DNA of 64,000 nucleotides from Pedobacter sp. KBW06 (GTDB lineage: Bacteria; Bacteroidota; Bacteroidia; Sphingobacteriales; Sphingobacteriaceae): contig NZ_QAJL01000002.1 of assembly GCF_003852525.1 (NCBI RefSeq), forward strand, positions 574,629-638,628, read 5' to 3'. Below the pieces are notes generated by a model, which searched no databases, was not told where the DNA came from, and was given only the letters and a program-made list of their open reading frames with translations. Shown in pieces: positions 26,915 through 36,105 of this stretch. A program made the position numbers and the translations under genes. Position 1 is the stretch's first letter, and every line of letters begins with the position of its first letter.

Positions 26915-28258
26915 TTACAATTCTTTTTTATTTCGGATATACAGAACGGAGATGGCCCCGAGGAGCATAAATACCCCCGCCATAACGATGGCATAAATGG
27001 CCTTTCCATCGTAGAATTTTTCGACAATCAAACCGCCGAAGAAGCCATTGACAATTTGTGGCATCGTGATAAAGAAATTAAAGATTCCCATATAAACGCC
27101 CATTTTACGCGCAGGAATAGAACTCGATAAGATGGCATAAGGCATAGACAGGATACTTCCCCAGGCCAGGCCGATGCCGATCATAGAGAAGATCAGGTGT
27201 TGCGGATTGCTGATGAAATAAACAGACAGTAAACCTATGCCCCCTGCAGTTAAAGAGAAAGCATGTGCAATTTTCTTGCTCGTTGCTTTGGCTATGGAAG
27301 GCAACAGTAAGGCATAGATGGCAGACACCCCATTATAAATTCCGAAGAGGATACCGACCCAGTTTCCTGCATCTGCAAATTTCAGGGAAGAGGTATCAGC
27401 TGGAGCGACCTTATAAATGTGTTGAGCGATTGCCGGAGTGGTAAAGACCCACATCGAGAACAGGGCAAACCAGGAAAAAAACTGCACCAGGCCCAGTTGT
27501 TTCATCGTCAAAGGCATTTTGGAAAAATCCGTAAAAATAGACATGATCCCTTTATGCTCTTCTTCAACAGATTCTCCATGATAGCGTTCCATTTCTTCCG
27601 GCGGATATTCTTTTGTCGTGACTACGGTCCACAGGATGGTCAGTACCAATACCGCTGCCCCTACGTAAAAGGAATAGATCACATTATTCGGGATGTGTCC
27701 TTGTGCCGCTACTTTCGATACGCCTAAATATTCGGAAAGAATATAAGGCAGCCAGGAACCGGCGATGGCTCCGGCACCAATCAGAAAAGTCTGCATGGAA
27801 AAACCAAAGCTCCTTTGCTCTTCCGGAAGCTTATCTCCCACCAGTGCGCGAAAAGGTTCCATTGCCACATTGATGGAAGCGTCCATGATCATCAGCATCC
27901 CTGCCCCAATGATGATCGGCGGCAAAAGGCTCGCCATAGCGGCCGAATTGGGCATCAGAATTAAAGCAAGTGCTGTCAATACCGCGCCGATCAGAAAATA
28001 AGGTCTCCTCCTGCCAAACCTGTTCCAGGTCCGGTCGCTGTAATAACCAATAATCGGCTGAACGATCATCCCTGTCAGCGGTGCTGCCAGCCAAAACAGA
28101 GAAAGATGTTCTACATCTGCTCCGTAGGTTTGCAGGATTCTGGAGGCATTTCCATTCTGTAAAGCAAATCCAAACTGGATTCCGAAGAATCCGGCGCTCA
28201 GGTTAAATATTTGTAACGATGATAGTCTTGGTTTACTTACAGCAATTTTCTTTTCCAT
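26915..28258 (-). CDS. MFS sugar transporter, GPH/SLC45-like, likely maltose importer
   Basis: The 447-residue protein has about twelve membrane segments. The N-terminus (NLSAGFFGIQFGFALQNGNASRI) and GYYSDRTWNRFGRRRPYF match the glycoside-pentoside-hexuronide/SLC45 type of symporters often found in Bacteroidota maltodextrin loci. It would carry maltose or short maltodextrins across the inner membrane. Its position between a periplasmic GH13 (12 bases away) and the surface GH13 supports this. The substrate is inferred from context. Confidence 0.87.
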   Translation of the reverse strand: MEKKIAVSKPRLSSLQIFNLSAGFFGIQFGFALQNGNASRILQTYGADVEHLSLFWLAAPLTGMIVQPIIGYYSDRTWNRFGRRRPYFLIGAVLTALALILMPNSAAMASLLPPIIIGAGMLMIMDASINVAMEPFRALVGDKLPEEQRSFGFSMQTFLIGAGAIAGSWLPYILSEYLGVSKVAAQGHIPNNVIYSFYVGAAVLVLTILWTVVTTKEYPPEEMERYHGESVEEEHKGIMSIFTDFSKMPLTMKQLGLVQFFSWFALFSMWVFTTPAIAQHIYKVAPADTSSLKFADAGNWVGILFGIYNGVSAIYALLLPSIAKATSKKIAHAFSLTAGGIGLLSVYFISNPQHLIFSMIGIGLAWGSILSMPYAILSSSIPARKMGVYMGIFNFFITMPQIVNGFFGGLIVEKFYDGKAIYAIVMAGVFMLLGAISVLYIRNKKEL

Positions 28259-28270
28259 CGGGCAATTTTT

Positions 28271-30007
28271 TTAAAATTCTATGATTTGTGCCGTTCCCGG
28301 CAAGACCTTTAAAGATATAGATAGATTGGTATGGGCGTTCTTAGTTCCTGTTAATAAATCAACGGCCTGAGTAATGTTACGTCCATTCAGTAGATTTTCA
28401 GGAATATTGATTTCCTGGCTGACCGATTGATCCCGGTCGAAATTGGCCACAACCAGCAAGCGTTGATTTCCGGAATAACGGATAAAGGCGTAAGCCCTTT
28501 CTGTTTGCAACGGGACTTCCAGGATCTCTCCTTTCAGCACTGCTTCCGAAGTACCTGAAACTTTCATCAGTTGCTGATAGAAAGTCCTTAATTTCTGCTG
28601 TTCCGGACTTAGCAATCCGCCATCAAATGCCCCTTTGTTCATCCATTTCTGATGTTCAGGGACACCCCAGTAATCGAAGATCGTGGTTCTGTTGTCCTCG
28701 CCACCAAAACCTTCCAGTCCTTTTCCAGGTTCTCCAACTTCCTGTCCGAAATAAAGCATCACCGGACCTGCGGATAAAGTAGCGGAAACCACCATCGCCG
28801 GAATGGCATAAGCAGCATTTCCTGCAAAACCTGCTGAAGCAATTCTTTCTTCATCGTGATTTTCCAGAAAGCGAAGCATCTTATCACCAAAGCCCGCGCT
28901 TTCTACCTGCCATACTTTACTGATGTCTTTAATACTTGCTCCGGGTTCATTCCTGATCAGCTTTTTTAAACCATCATATAAACCAACTTTATCATATAAG
29001 TAATCAAAATGACCCGTGTACAGGTATTCTTTATACACCGCCGGGTTGTAAGCTTCTCCTATAAAAATCAGGTCAGGGTATTGTTTTTTAACCTCCGGAA
29101 TCACCCATACCCAAAAGGCTACAGGGACCATTTCGGCCATATCACAGCGAAAACCATCTACGCCCTTTCCGGCCCAGTAAACCAGGATATCGCGCATCTT
29201 TGTCCATACCGGAGGAATAGGTTCAAAATATTTCTTTTCTCCGTTTGCGTAATCGACACCATAGTTCAGCTTTACCGTTTCATACCAATCCCCACTTGAA
29301 GGGCTTTGAGAAAACACATTGTTTCCCGTTGCCTTAGCAGGATTTTCGTCAAACCGGCCATCTTTCAACGCCGTTAATGGATTTGGCTGACCTTCATTTG
29401 CCGGAACAACAAAAGGCTTTCCGGGAACATAATAGTAATCATTTGCAGCGCTGAAGCTTTTACTGACATCATCACGGAAACCGAAGTCTTCCACTCCTGC
29501 AGGTTTGACCAGAGAATGGTAATGACGGGCCACATGATTGGGCACAAAATCAATAAGAACTTTAAGGTCCTTCTGATGTGTGCGGGAAATCAGGGCTTCA
29601 AACTCAGCCATCCGGTTGTTAACATCTACCGCCAGATCAGGATCTACATCATAATAATCTCTGATGGCATAAGGGGAACCGGCGCGTCCTTTCACCACAT
29701 CTGCATCATCGGGTTTAATGCCAAAAGCACTATAATCCGTCAGACTGGCATGGGCAACCACCCCGGTATACCAAACGTGGGTAACACTCAATTCTTTCAG
29801 TCCGTCCAAAGCTTTAAAGCTGATGTCGTTAAACTTGCCCGTACCATTCTGTTCAATGGTCCCGTAGGCGATGTTATTGCTTTGCTGATTGCCGAATAAA
29901 CGGGGCAGCAACTGATAAATGATGGGTTTGCTTTGTGCCATGCTCATACCGGAAGATCCTATATACATCAATACGATCAAAGTAATATTTCTGAAACTTT
30001 TGTTCAT
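28271..30007 (-). CDS. GH13 alpha-amylase family enzyme, periplasmic
   Basis: The 578-residue protein has a Sec signal peptide (ends near MSMAQ) without a lipobox. GH13 regions are complete: DFVPNHVA, nucleophile D289 (GFRCDMAEM), acid E318 (IGEAYNP) and D385 (ENHDEER). It would shorten maltodextrins after SusC import. Its start codon overlaps the stop of the GH65 gene (ATGA at 30004-30007), so the two are translationally coupled even though one product is secreted and the other cytoplasmic. Confidence 0.9.
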   Translation of the reverse strand: MNKSFRNITLIVLMYIGSSGMSMAQSKPIIYQLLPRLFGNQQSNNIAYGTIEQNGTGKFNDISFKALDGLKELSVTHVWYTGVVAHASLTDYSAFGIKPDDADVVKGRAGSPYAIRDYYDVDPDLAVDVNNRMAEFEALISRTHQKDLKVLIDFVPNHVARHYHSLVKPAGVEDFGFRDDVSKSFSAANDYYYVPGKPFVVPANEGQPNPLTALKDGRFDENPAKATGNNVFSQSPSSGDWYETVKLNYGVDYANGEKKYFEPIPPVWTKMRDILVYWAGKGVDGFRCDMAEMVPVAFWVWVIPEVKKQYPDLIFIGEAYNPAVYKEYLYTGHFDYLYDKVGLYDGLKKLIRNEPGASIKDISKVWQVESAGFGDKMLRFLENHDEERIASAGFAGNAAYAIPAMVVSATLSAGPVMLYFGQEVGEPGKGLEGFGGEDNRTTIFDYWGVPEHQKWMNKGAFDGGLLSPEQQKLRTFYQQLMKVSGTSEAVLKGEILEVPLQTERAYAFIRYSGNQRLLVVANFDRDQSVSQEINIPENLLNGRNITQAVDLLTGTKNAHTNLSISLKVLPGTAQIIEF

Positions 30008-32319
30008 GCCAGCGCTCCTTTATAGGAAATCACTTTTTCTCCATGAGGGACAGCATAAGCCTGATTAAAGACCACGATTTGTAATTCCTGATCTGAATTG
30101 TTCCGGATACTGATCTGATCTGCTGTGATGCTCACTTTTAACTGTACCCCTCTAAAGCCGATGCTGAAAGAAAAGCCATTCCAGTTTTTGGGTAAAAACG
30201 GTTGAAACACCAGTTGCCCGTTACGCACACGCATCCCGGCAAAACCTTCTACCACACTCATCCAGGTACCTGCCATAGAAGTAATGTGTAAGCCGTCTTC
30301 TGTATCGTTATTGTAATCGTCGAGGTCCAGGCGGGCAGTACGCAGATAAAACTCATAGGCTTTCTCTTCATCATTCAGCTTTGCGGCTAAAATGCTGTGA
30401 ACGCAGGGCGATAATGAACTCTCATGAACCGTTCTGCTTTCATAGAAATTGAAATTCTTACGGAGCGTCTCCAGGTCGTATTCTTCTTCAAAGAAGTACA
30501 TGCCCTGTAATACATCCGCTTGTTTAATAAAGCAGGAACGAAGGATCCTGTCCCAGCTCCATTTCTGGTTTAGCGGGCGTTCTGCTGCCGGTAAATCTTT
30601 GACCAGGATTTGTTCCTTATCCAGGAAGCCGTCCTGCTGCAGGAAAACACCGGTTTTCTCATCAAAAGGATAATACATTTGTTCGGCTACCGAAGTCCAG
30701 TCCTGAAACTCCTGCGTTTCCTGAAGACCGGTTTTTTGAAGGATCTCCAGGTATTGCTCCGGAGCCTGTTCTTTAACTTTCGCCGCAGCGGTAATCGTAT
30801 ATTTTAAACACCAGGCCGCCAATTTGTTGGTGTACCAGTTGTTGTTAATGTTGTTCTCGTACTCATTCGGGCCGGTTACACCGAGCATCACAAACTTGTT
30901 TTTATCTGCACTCCAGTTCACCCTTTGTTTCCAGAAACGGGCAATGCCGATCAGGACTTCCAGTCCGTATTGTGCCAGGTAACTTTCATCACCGGTATAC
31001 CTGATATAGTTAAAAATGGCAAAAGCAATGGCTCCGTTTCTATGAATTTCTTCAAAGGTGATTTCCCATTCATTATGGCACTCTTCACCATTCATGGTCA
31101 CCATTGGATAAAGGGCAGCCCCATCTTTAAATCCTAGTTTAGCTGCATTTTCTATGGCTTTATCCAGGTGTTTATAGCGGTAAACCAATAGGTTTTTAGC
31201 CACTTCTTCCGGAGCTACAGACAGGTAAAAAGGAATACAATAGGCTTCCGTATCCCAATAAGTAGAACCTCCGTATTTTTCCCCGGTAAAGCCTTTAGGT
31301 CCGATATTTAAACGGGCATCTTTTCCGGTATAGGTTTGGTTCAGCTGAAAAATATTAAAACGGATGGCTTGTTGAGCGGCAACATCACCTTCAATAATGA
31401 TGTCACCTTCCTCCCATTTCTTTGCCCATGCTTCCGTCTGTTCTTTCCACAATTGTGAGAAACCTTTAGCAGCTGCCATGTCGATCCTCAGCTCTGCTTC
31501 GTTTAGCAATTGTTCCTTATCATAATTCTGGGAAGAAAGGTTCGCGACAATTTTATAAAGGTCGATATGCCCGCCTTGTATCAGGTTGACAGTTGCAGTT
31601 TGTCCCAGGTGTTTTTCTTTGCTTACCTGTTTCAATTCCTGAGCTGCCCCGTTATTTAAGATACTGGTCCGGCTCACCGTACAAACTTCAAACTCCGTTT
31701 TTTTAGTGCGCAATACGAGATAGTCTGTCCCCTTGTCTTGCTGTTGACTTACCTGATCCCAGAACTTTTCATCGTAATTGGAATCCTGATTTTTCACATC
31801 TCCATCCAGGAAGGAAGTCAGCTGAACAGCTGCGTCAAAATTGATGGCAGAAAGGCGGTAGTGTAAAGCCCCAACCTCGTCATCGGCAATACTGCAAAAA
31901 CGGATGGCTTCTACTGATACGATTTTTCCGCTTTTCAGTTCAGCCCTGAAGCTCCGGCTCAGGGTCCCTTCTTTCATGTTCAGGACCCGCTTAAATTCGG
32001 TTACCTTACAGGTATTCAGGTCTAAGATCTCTTCTCCAATCCGGATATCAATTCCAATCCAGTTGGTGGCATTCAGGACTTTTGCAAAATACTCCGGATA
32101 GCCATTCTTCCACCAGCCCACTCTTGTTTTGTCGGGATAATACACACCGGCAACATAGTTCCCCTGCAAAGTTTCTCCGGAATAGCTTTCCTCAAAATTG
32201 GCACGTTGACCCATTCGGCCATTGCCAATACTAAATAAACTCTCTGATATCTTATTCAAATGAGGATCAAAACCTTCCTCAATAATATTCCACTCGTCTG
32301 CTTTTATGTAATTCTTCAT
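30004..32319 (-). CDS. GH65 family glycoside phosphorylase, likely maltose phosphorylase
   Basis: The 771-residue protein has the GH65 plan: an N-terminal beta-sandwich (FSIGNGRMGQRANFEE), a linker, an (alpha/alpha)6 barrel with STYWDTEAYCIPFYL and the catalytic acid E486 in TGPNEYEN, then a short C-terminal beta domain. It has no signal peptide, so it is cytoplasmic. Maltose phosphorylase splits maltose with phosphate into glucose and beta-glucose-1-phosphate. The adjacent beta-phosphoglucomutase gene fits exactly this product. Trehalose or kojibiose phosphorylase is possible by family alone. Confidence 0.9.
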   Translation of the reverse strand: MKNYIKADEWNIIEEGFDPHLNKISESLFSIGNGRMGQRANFEESYSGETLQGNYVAGVYYPDKTRVGWWKNGYPEYFAKVLNATNWIGIDIRIGEEILDLNTCKVTEFKRVLNMKEGTLSRSFRAELKSGKIVSVEAIRFCSIADDEVGALHYRLSAINFDAAVQLTSFLDGDVKNQDSNYDEKFWDQVSQQQDKGTDYLVLRTKKTEFEVCTVSRTSILNNGAAQELKQVSKEKHLGQTATVNLIQGGHIDLYKIVANLSSQNYDKEQLLNEAELRIDMAAAKGFSQLWKEQTEAWAKKWEEGDIIIEGDVAAQQAIRFNIFQLNQTYTGKDARLNIGPKGFTGEKYGGSTYWDTEAYCIPFYLSVAPEEVAKNLLVYRYKHLDKAIENAAKLGFKDGAALYPMVTMNGEECHNEWEITFEEIHRNGAIAFAIFNYIRYTGDESYLAQYGLEVLIGIARFWKQRVNWSADKNKFVMLGVTGPNEYENNINNNWYTNKLAAWCLKYTITAAAKVKEQAPEQYLEILQKTGLQETQEFQDWTSVAEQMYYPFDEKTGVFLQQDGFLDKEQILVKDLPAAERPLNQKWSWDRILRSCFIKQADVLQGMYFFEEEYDLETLRKNFNFYESRTVHESSLSPCVHSILAAKLNDEEKAYEFYLRTARLDLDDYNNDTEDGLHITSMAGTWMSVVEGFAGMRVRNGQLVFQPFLPKNWNGFSFSIGFRGVQLKVSITADQISIRNNSDQELQIVVFNQAYAVPHGEKVISYKGALA

Positions 32320-32351
32320 CTTATATACTGCTCTGGTATTCCGGGGGTGAT

Positions 32352-32363
32352 TAAACCGGTTTA
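32352..32363. promoter_or_regulatory. CG-centred 12-base palindrome, possible LacI-type operator
   Basis: TAAACCGGTTTA is a perfect palindrome with the central CG typical of LacI-family operators. It lies in the 46-base gap between pgmB and the GH65 gene. The same 12 bases occur inside prs (16633-16644), where a regulatory role is unlikely, so chance is a real alternative. Confidence 0.3.
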
Positions 32364-32365
32364 CG

Positions 32366-33049
32366 TTATCCTTTATCTGTACTCAGACTTTTCAGTCTTT
32401 CAATTTCTGTTACGGTAATTTCTGATAGGTCTTTGATGACGATATCTGATCCGGGAAGGTTTTCAATTGTCCCTATTCCCACCACTTTCATTCCTGCTGC
32501 AATAGCGGCCTGTACTCCCGCAGCGGCATCTTCAAAAACCACGCAATCTTCCTTTGCTGCATTTAACAATTCCGCAGCTTTCAGGAAAACCTCCGGATCT
32601 GGCTTGGAGGTTGTCACGGAATTTCCATCTACAATGGCATCAAAGAAATGGGTCAGTGCGGTGCGTTCCAGAATGAGGGAAGAGTTCTTGCTGGCGGATC
32701 CCAATGCAATCTTTGCGCCCCTTGATTTAAGCTCCTGCAAAAGCTGCAGCGAACCTGGCAGGACTTCTGCTTCGGTCATTTTGCTGATCATGGCCACATA
32801 CCATTCGTTTTTTTGAGCTGCCAGCACTTCTTTTTCTTCGGCAGACTGCTCCACTCCTCCCCATTGGAGGATCATGTCCAATGAACGCATCCGGTTTACG
32901 CCCTTCAGCTGCTCATTCTGGTGTTCCGTGAAGTCGAAGCCCATGGAATTGGCCAGTTGTTTCCAGGCCTTATAATGATAAACGGCAGTGTCTACCAGTA
33001 CTCCATCGAGGTCAAATATGCAGGCGATATGTTGTTTGATTTCTTGCAT
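32366..33049 (-). CDS. pgmB: Beta-phosphoglucomutase
   Basis: A 227-residue HAD-superfamily protein with the nucleophile D13 and acid/base D15 in FDLDGVLVDT. The cap domain has LKGVNRMRSLDMIL, a block that marks beta-phosphoglucomutases among HAD enzymes. SASKNSS and EDAAAGVQAA complete the HAD motifs. It converts beta-glucose-1-phosphate, the product of GH65, to glucose-6-phosphate. Its start codon directly abuts the stop codon of the SusA-like gene, so they are co-transcribed. Confidence 0.94.
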   Translation of the reverse strand: MQEIKQHIACIFDLDGVLVDTAVYHYKAWKQLANSMGFDFTEHQNEQLKGVNRMRSLDMILQWGGVEQSAEEKEVLAAQKNEWYVAMISKMTEAEVLPGSLQLLQELKSRGAKIALGSASKNSSLILERTALTHFFDAIVDGNSVTTSKPDPEVFLKAAELLNAAKEDCVVFEDAAAGVQAAIAAGMKVVGIGTIENLPGSDIVIKDLSEITVTEIERLKSLSTDKG

Positions 33050-34897
33050 TTAGTTTAATTCAAGTACCAATGTGCCTTTTGCAGGTACAGCAATGGTTTT
33101 TAGTGTATTCAATTGTTCTTTTGTAATGATATTGATGGCCGTTGTCGCGCCAGACATCCGTTCAGAAAATCTTGCTGTTTCCAGGCTTTTGACCTGATCA
33201 TCTCCGTTGACGATGACCATTACAGTCTTGCCCCCTTCAGGCAGATACCTGAAATAAGTATACAGGCCATTTTCAGGTACATATTGCATCATTTTCCCGC
33301 TTTGTAATGCAGGACTGTTTTTTCTATAATTTGCGAGGGTCCTGAAATAGTTCCAGGCCTCATTCTCTTGTGGCGTACGCCCCGCCGCAGTAAACTTGTC
33401 GGATTTATCACCGGCCCATCCGCCAGGGAAATCGGAACGGACCAGTCCGTCGGGATTGGAATAATTTTTCATCAGAATTTCTGTTCCATAATAGACCTGA
33501 GGGATTCCGCGAAGGGTAAGCAGGAGCGCCATTCCTGATTTGTACTTATTCAGGTCTTCGTTGACCATAGAATAAAAGCGGCTCATATCGTGATTGTCCA
33601 GGAAGATCACATTGCGGTCTGCATCCTGGTACAGGAAGTCCTGGGCAATGGTCGTGTATAAACGGAATACCCCATCTGTCCAGCCCGACTTGCCATTCAG
33701 TGCTTCGTAGATCGCATTCTTCATCACCGCATCGGTAACACCGGGTAATTCGGTATCAAAACCTCTGCTCACCGTATTTCCTCCGGTAAAATAAGCTTGT
33801 GCCGCAGCAGAGTTGACCAATGTTTCACCAAAGATGGACAGGGTAGGAAATTCTGCTTTTATTTTGCCCGCCCAGTCTTTCATGTATTCCGGATCATTGT
33901 AGGGATAGGTATCCAGTCTTAGTCCGTCAATACCGGCATATTCTACCCACCAAATGTGGTTTTGGGTGATGTAATTCTGTACGTAGGGATTTCTCTGGTT
34001 AAAATCCGGCATGGTGGGTACAAACCAGCCATCCAGCATTTTCTTTTGATCTGCTTTTGAAGCATGAGGGTCCATTACGGGCTCATCGCGATAGCTGGTT
34101 TGGGTAAAGACCGGCCATTCGTTGACCCAGTTTTTCATTGGCATATCTTTGAAAAACCAATGTTCGGTTCCCATATGGTTATGTACAATGTCCTTTACAA
34201 TCTTCATTCCCTTTTCATGCAGTTTATCAACCAGCGTTTTGTAGAGGGCTAAGTTGCCGTACCTTGGGTCTATTTTATAATGGTCTGTGGCGGCATATCC
34301 ATGGTAAGATGCCAGTGACATGTCGTTTTCAATTTCCGGGGTCATCCAAAGGGCGGTTATCCCCAGGTCTTTCAGGTAGTCCAGCTTGTTGATTACGCCC
34401 TGCAAATCGCCACCATGACGGTAATACATAGAATCACGGTTCAGCTTCGTTTCTTTCATTCCCTTTACGACGTCGTTCTTCGGATCTCCGTTAGAGAAAC
34501 GGTCCGGCATCAGTAAATAGATCAGGTCTTTATTGGTTACCGGCTGAATCCTTCTGGTGTTTTGTGTTCTTTCTTTTAATTCGTAGACATTTTCAAATCT
34601 TTTCTTTCCATTGAGAAAAAAACCAATGGTCATGTTACCCGCTTTAGCAGTTGCAGAAATCTCAAGATCTGCGAACAGGTAATTTGGATTTTCTACTTTA
34701 TGCACCTCCAGGAGTTTTACACCAGGATAGTTAATCCGGACCTCATATGCTGCGATTTGAGTTCCATGAATCAGGAGCTGAAGTTTAGGATTGTGCATCC
34801 CCACCCACCAGTTCATTGGTTCGATGCGTTCTAATCTGGATTGTGCAAAAACAGTACTGGAAAGAAGTAAAAAGAATAAAAATGAAAATCGTCTCAT
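33050..34897 (-). CDS. GH13 neopullulanase/cyclomaltodextrinase-like enzyme, periplasmic (SusA-like)
   Basis: The 615-residue protein has a Sec signal peptide (ends STVFAQ). An N-terminal beta domain (about 20-125, starting RIEPMNWWVGM) is typical of SusA and cyclomaltodextrinase-like enzymes. The barrel has KDIVHNHMG, nucleophile D329 (GLRLDTYPY), acid E358 (FGETLV) and D437 (LDNHDMSRF). It should hydrolyse maltodextrins or cyclodextrins in the periplasm. A stem-loop lies in the 56-base gap between it and the SusE-like gene upstream. Confidence 0.92.
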   Translation of the reverse strand: MRRFSFLFFLLLSSTVFAQSRLERIEPMNWWVGMHNPKLQLLIHGTQIAAYEVRINYPGVKLLEVHKVENPNYLFADLEISATAKAGNMTIGFFLNGKKRFENVYELKERTQNTRRIQPVTNKDLIYLLMPDRFSNGDPKNDVVKGMKETKLNRDSMYYRHGGDLQGVINKLDYLKDLGITALWMTPEIENDMSLASYHGYAATDHYKIDPRYGNLALYKTLVDKLHEKGMKIVKDIVHNHMGTEHWFFKDMPMKNWVNEWPVFTQTSYRDEPVMDPHASKADQKKMLDGWFVPTMPDFNQRNPYVQNYITQNHIWWVEYAGIDGLRLDTYPYNDPEYMKDWAGKIKAEFPTLSIFGETLVNSAAAQAYFTGGNTVSRGFDTELPGVTDAVMKNAIYEALNGKSGWTDGVFRLYTTIAQDFLYQDADRNVIFLDNHDMSRFYSMVNEDLNKYKSGMALLLTLRGIPQVYYGTEILMKNYSNPDGLVRSDFPGGWAGDKSDKFTAAGRTPQENEAWNYFRTLANYRKNSPALQSGKMMQYVPENGLYTYFRYLPEGGKTVMVIVNGDDQVKSLETARFSERMSGATTAINIITKEQLNTLKTIAVPAKGTLVLELN

Positions 34898-34922
34898 GCT
34901 TAAAAAATTAGGAAGGAATTGA

Positions 34923-34945
34923 GGAGACCGGATTTACCGGTCTCC
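34923..34945 (-). promoter_or_regulatory. Intra-operon hairpin between binding and enzyme genes
   Basis: GGAGACCGG (34923-34931) and CCGGTCTCC (34937-34945) form a perfect nine-base stem with loop ATTTA. On the minus strand it follows the SusE-like stop by eight bases. A T-run appears only about 20 bases further down, so it may be a partial terminator or an RNA-stabilising 3' end for the upstream susCDE message. Confidence 0.7.
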
Positions 34946-34953
34946 GTAACTAT

Positions 34954-36096
34954 TTAGTTTTTTACTACCGTATATTTCTTGTTGACCTCATCGAGGGTAA
35001 CGGTATACATGGCTGTTTCAGAAATGGAGATATTGTCACCACCAAGGTCAGTACCATTAGGAGAGCCTCCATAATTTACATCCCAGCTTCCTTTCTTAGG
35101 GATAAACTTGAACCCTCCACCTTGCGTCAGACGAAGTGTAATCGTCCATTTTCCATCTCCCAAAGCCGTCATTTCAGGAATCGAAGCATTCCCTGCCGAA
35201 TTGTCCCAGCCTCCCGGTGTGGCATCACCAATCAGGTACATTGTCAGTTTTGTTCCACGCTTAATCACGATGTCATTTGAATAGTCGGCAAACTTTTTAA
35301 AAGCTCCTGAATTCGCCTCTACGTTCCATTTCAAACTGTCAAGATGAGTCCGGTCTGTTAATCCTGCCGCTTTCATGGCAACATCAAGATTGCTGTAACT
35401 GATAGAAAAAGTACTGTCAGCACCATTGTTGGCTGAAGTAAATTCCATTAAAGGACTATTAAAATCACCCCCATTTTTAATGAACTTCACTTTATAGGTG
35501 ATGTTACCGGCAGTTTTACCTGCAAAAGATTTCTGCCACTTGAACTTCAAAAATTCAGCTGAGGAAAGAGATTCTACAGAGATCACATCAAATGATGATG
35601 CAGGGCTATAGAGTGCGAAGTTAGATGCACCATCTCCAAAACGGGTGATGGAAAGGTTAAATGTTTCTGCAGCGCGAAGACTAACACTTCCGTTCTTTGC
35701 AAGAATGGTCCAGACCAAGTCTGTTTTAATCCCTTCTGCAACACCTTTTGCCTTCAATGCGTCGTCCAATGCTTTCTGACTAATGGTCAGTCTATTGGTC
35801 AATCCTTTATTGTCTGCAGGAATCTCCAGCAATGGCACATCAAGCGAGCCTGTTTTAAGCGCTGCGATCCAGGTATAGGTTGGCGCGGTATTTACGCCGG
35901 GCAGGGCTGCGGTCCAGTCGATCACGACCTGTTGATCAGGTGTGGCAGAATTCAGGATCAGCATGGTATTTTTTTCAGGAGCTTTCAGGCTAAAGTTTCC
36001 TAAAGCCTCCCCCTTTATCGTATTGTCAAATTCGTTTCTTTTACAACCTGTAATTGCAATTACGGCAATGATGGCCAGGCTTAGTATTTTCTTCAT
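34954..36096 (-). CDS. SusE-like outer-membrane lipoprotein
   Basis: The 380-residue protein has a lipoprotein signal (ITGC, then KRNE). Two tandem SusE-type immunoglobulin-like domains follow (about 35-150 and 155-280; ATPDQQVVIDWTAALPG and SAEFLKFKWQKSF open them). A C-terminal domain starting LTMYLIGDATPGGWD (about 285-380) resembles the starch-binding domains of SusE/SusF, with several aromatic residues suited to glucan binding. It should sit on the cell surface and hold starch near SusCD. Spacing to the next upstream gene is nine bases. Confidence 0.88.
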   Translation of the reverse strand: MKKILSLAIIAVIAITGCKRNEFDNTIKGEALGNFSLKAPEKNTMLILNSATPDQQVVIDWTAALPGVNTAPTYTWIAALKTGSLDVPLLEIPADNKGLTNRLTISQKALDDALKAKGVAEGIKTDLVWTILAKNGSVSLRAAETFNLSITRFGDGASNFALYSPASSFDVISVESLSSAEFLKFKWQKSFAGKTAGNITYKVKFIKNGGDFNSPLMEFTSANNGADSTFSISYSNLDVAMKAAGLTDRTHLDSLKWNVEANSGAFKKFADYSNDIVIKRGTKLTMYLIGDATPGGWDNSAGNASIPEMTALGDGKWTITLRLTQGGGFKFIPKKGSWDVNYGGSPNGTDLGGDNISISETAMYTVTLDEVNKKYTVVKN

Positions 36097-36105
36097 AATT
36101 GCGTG

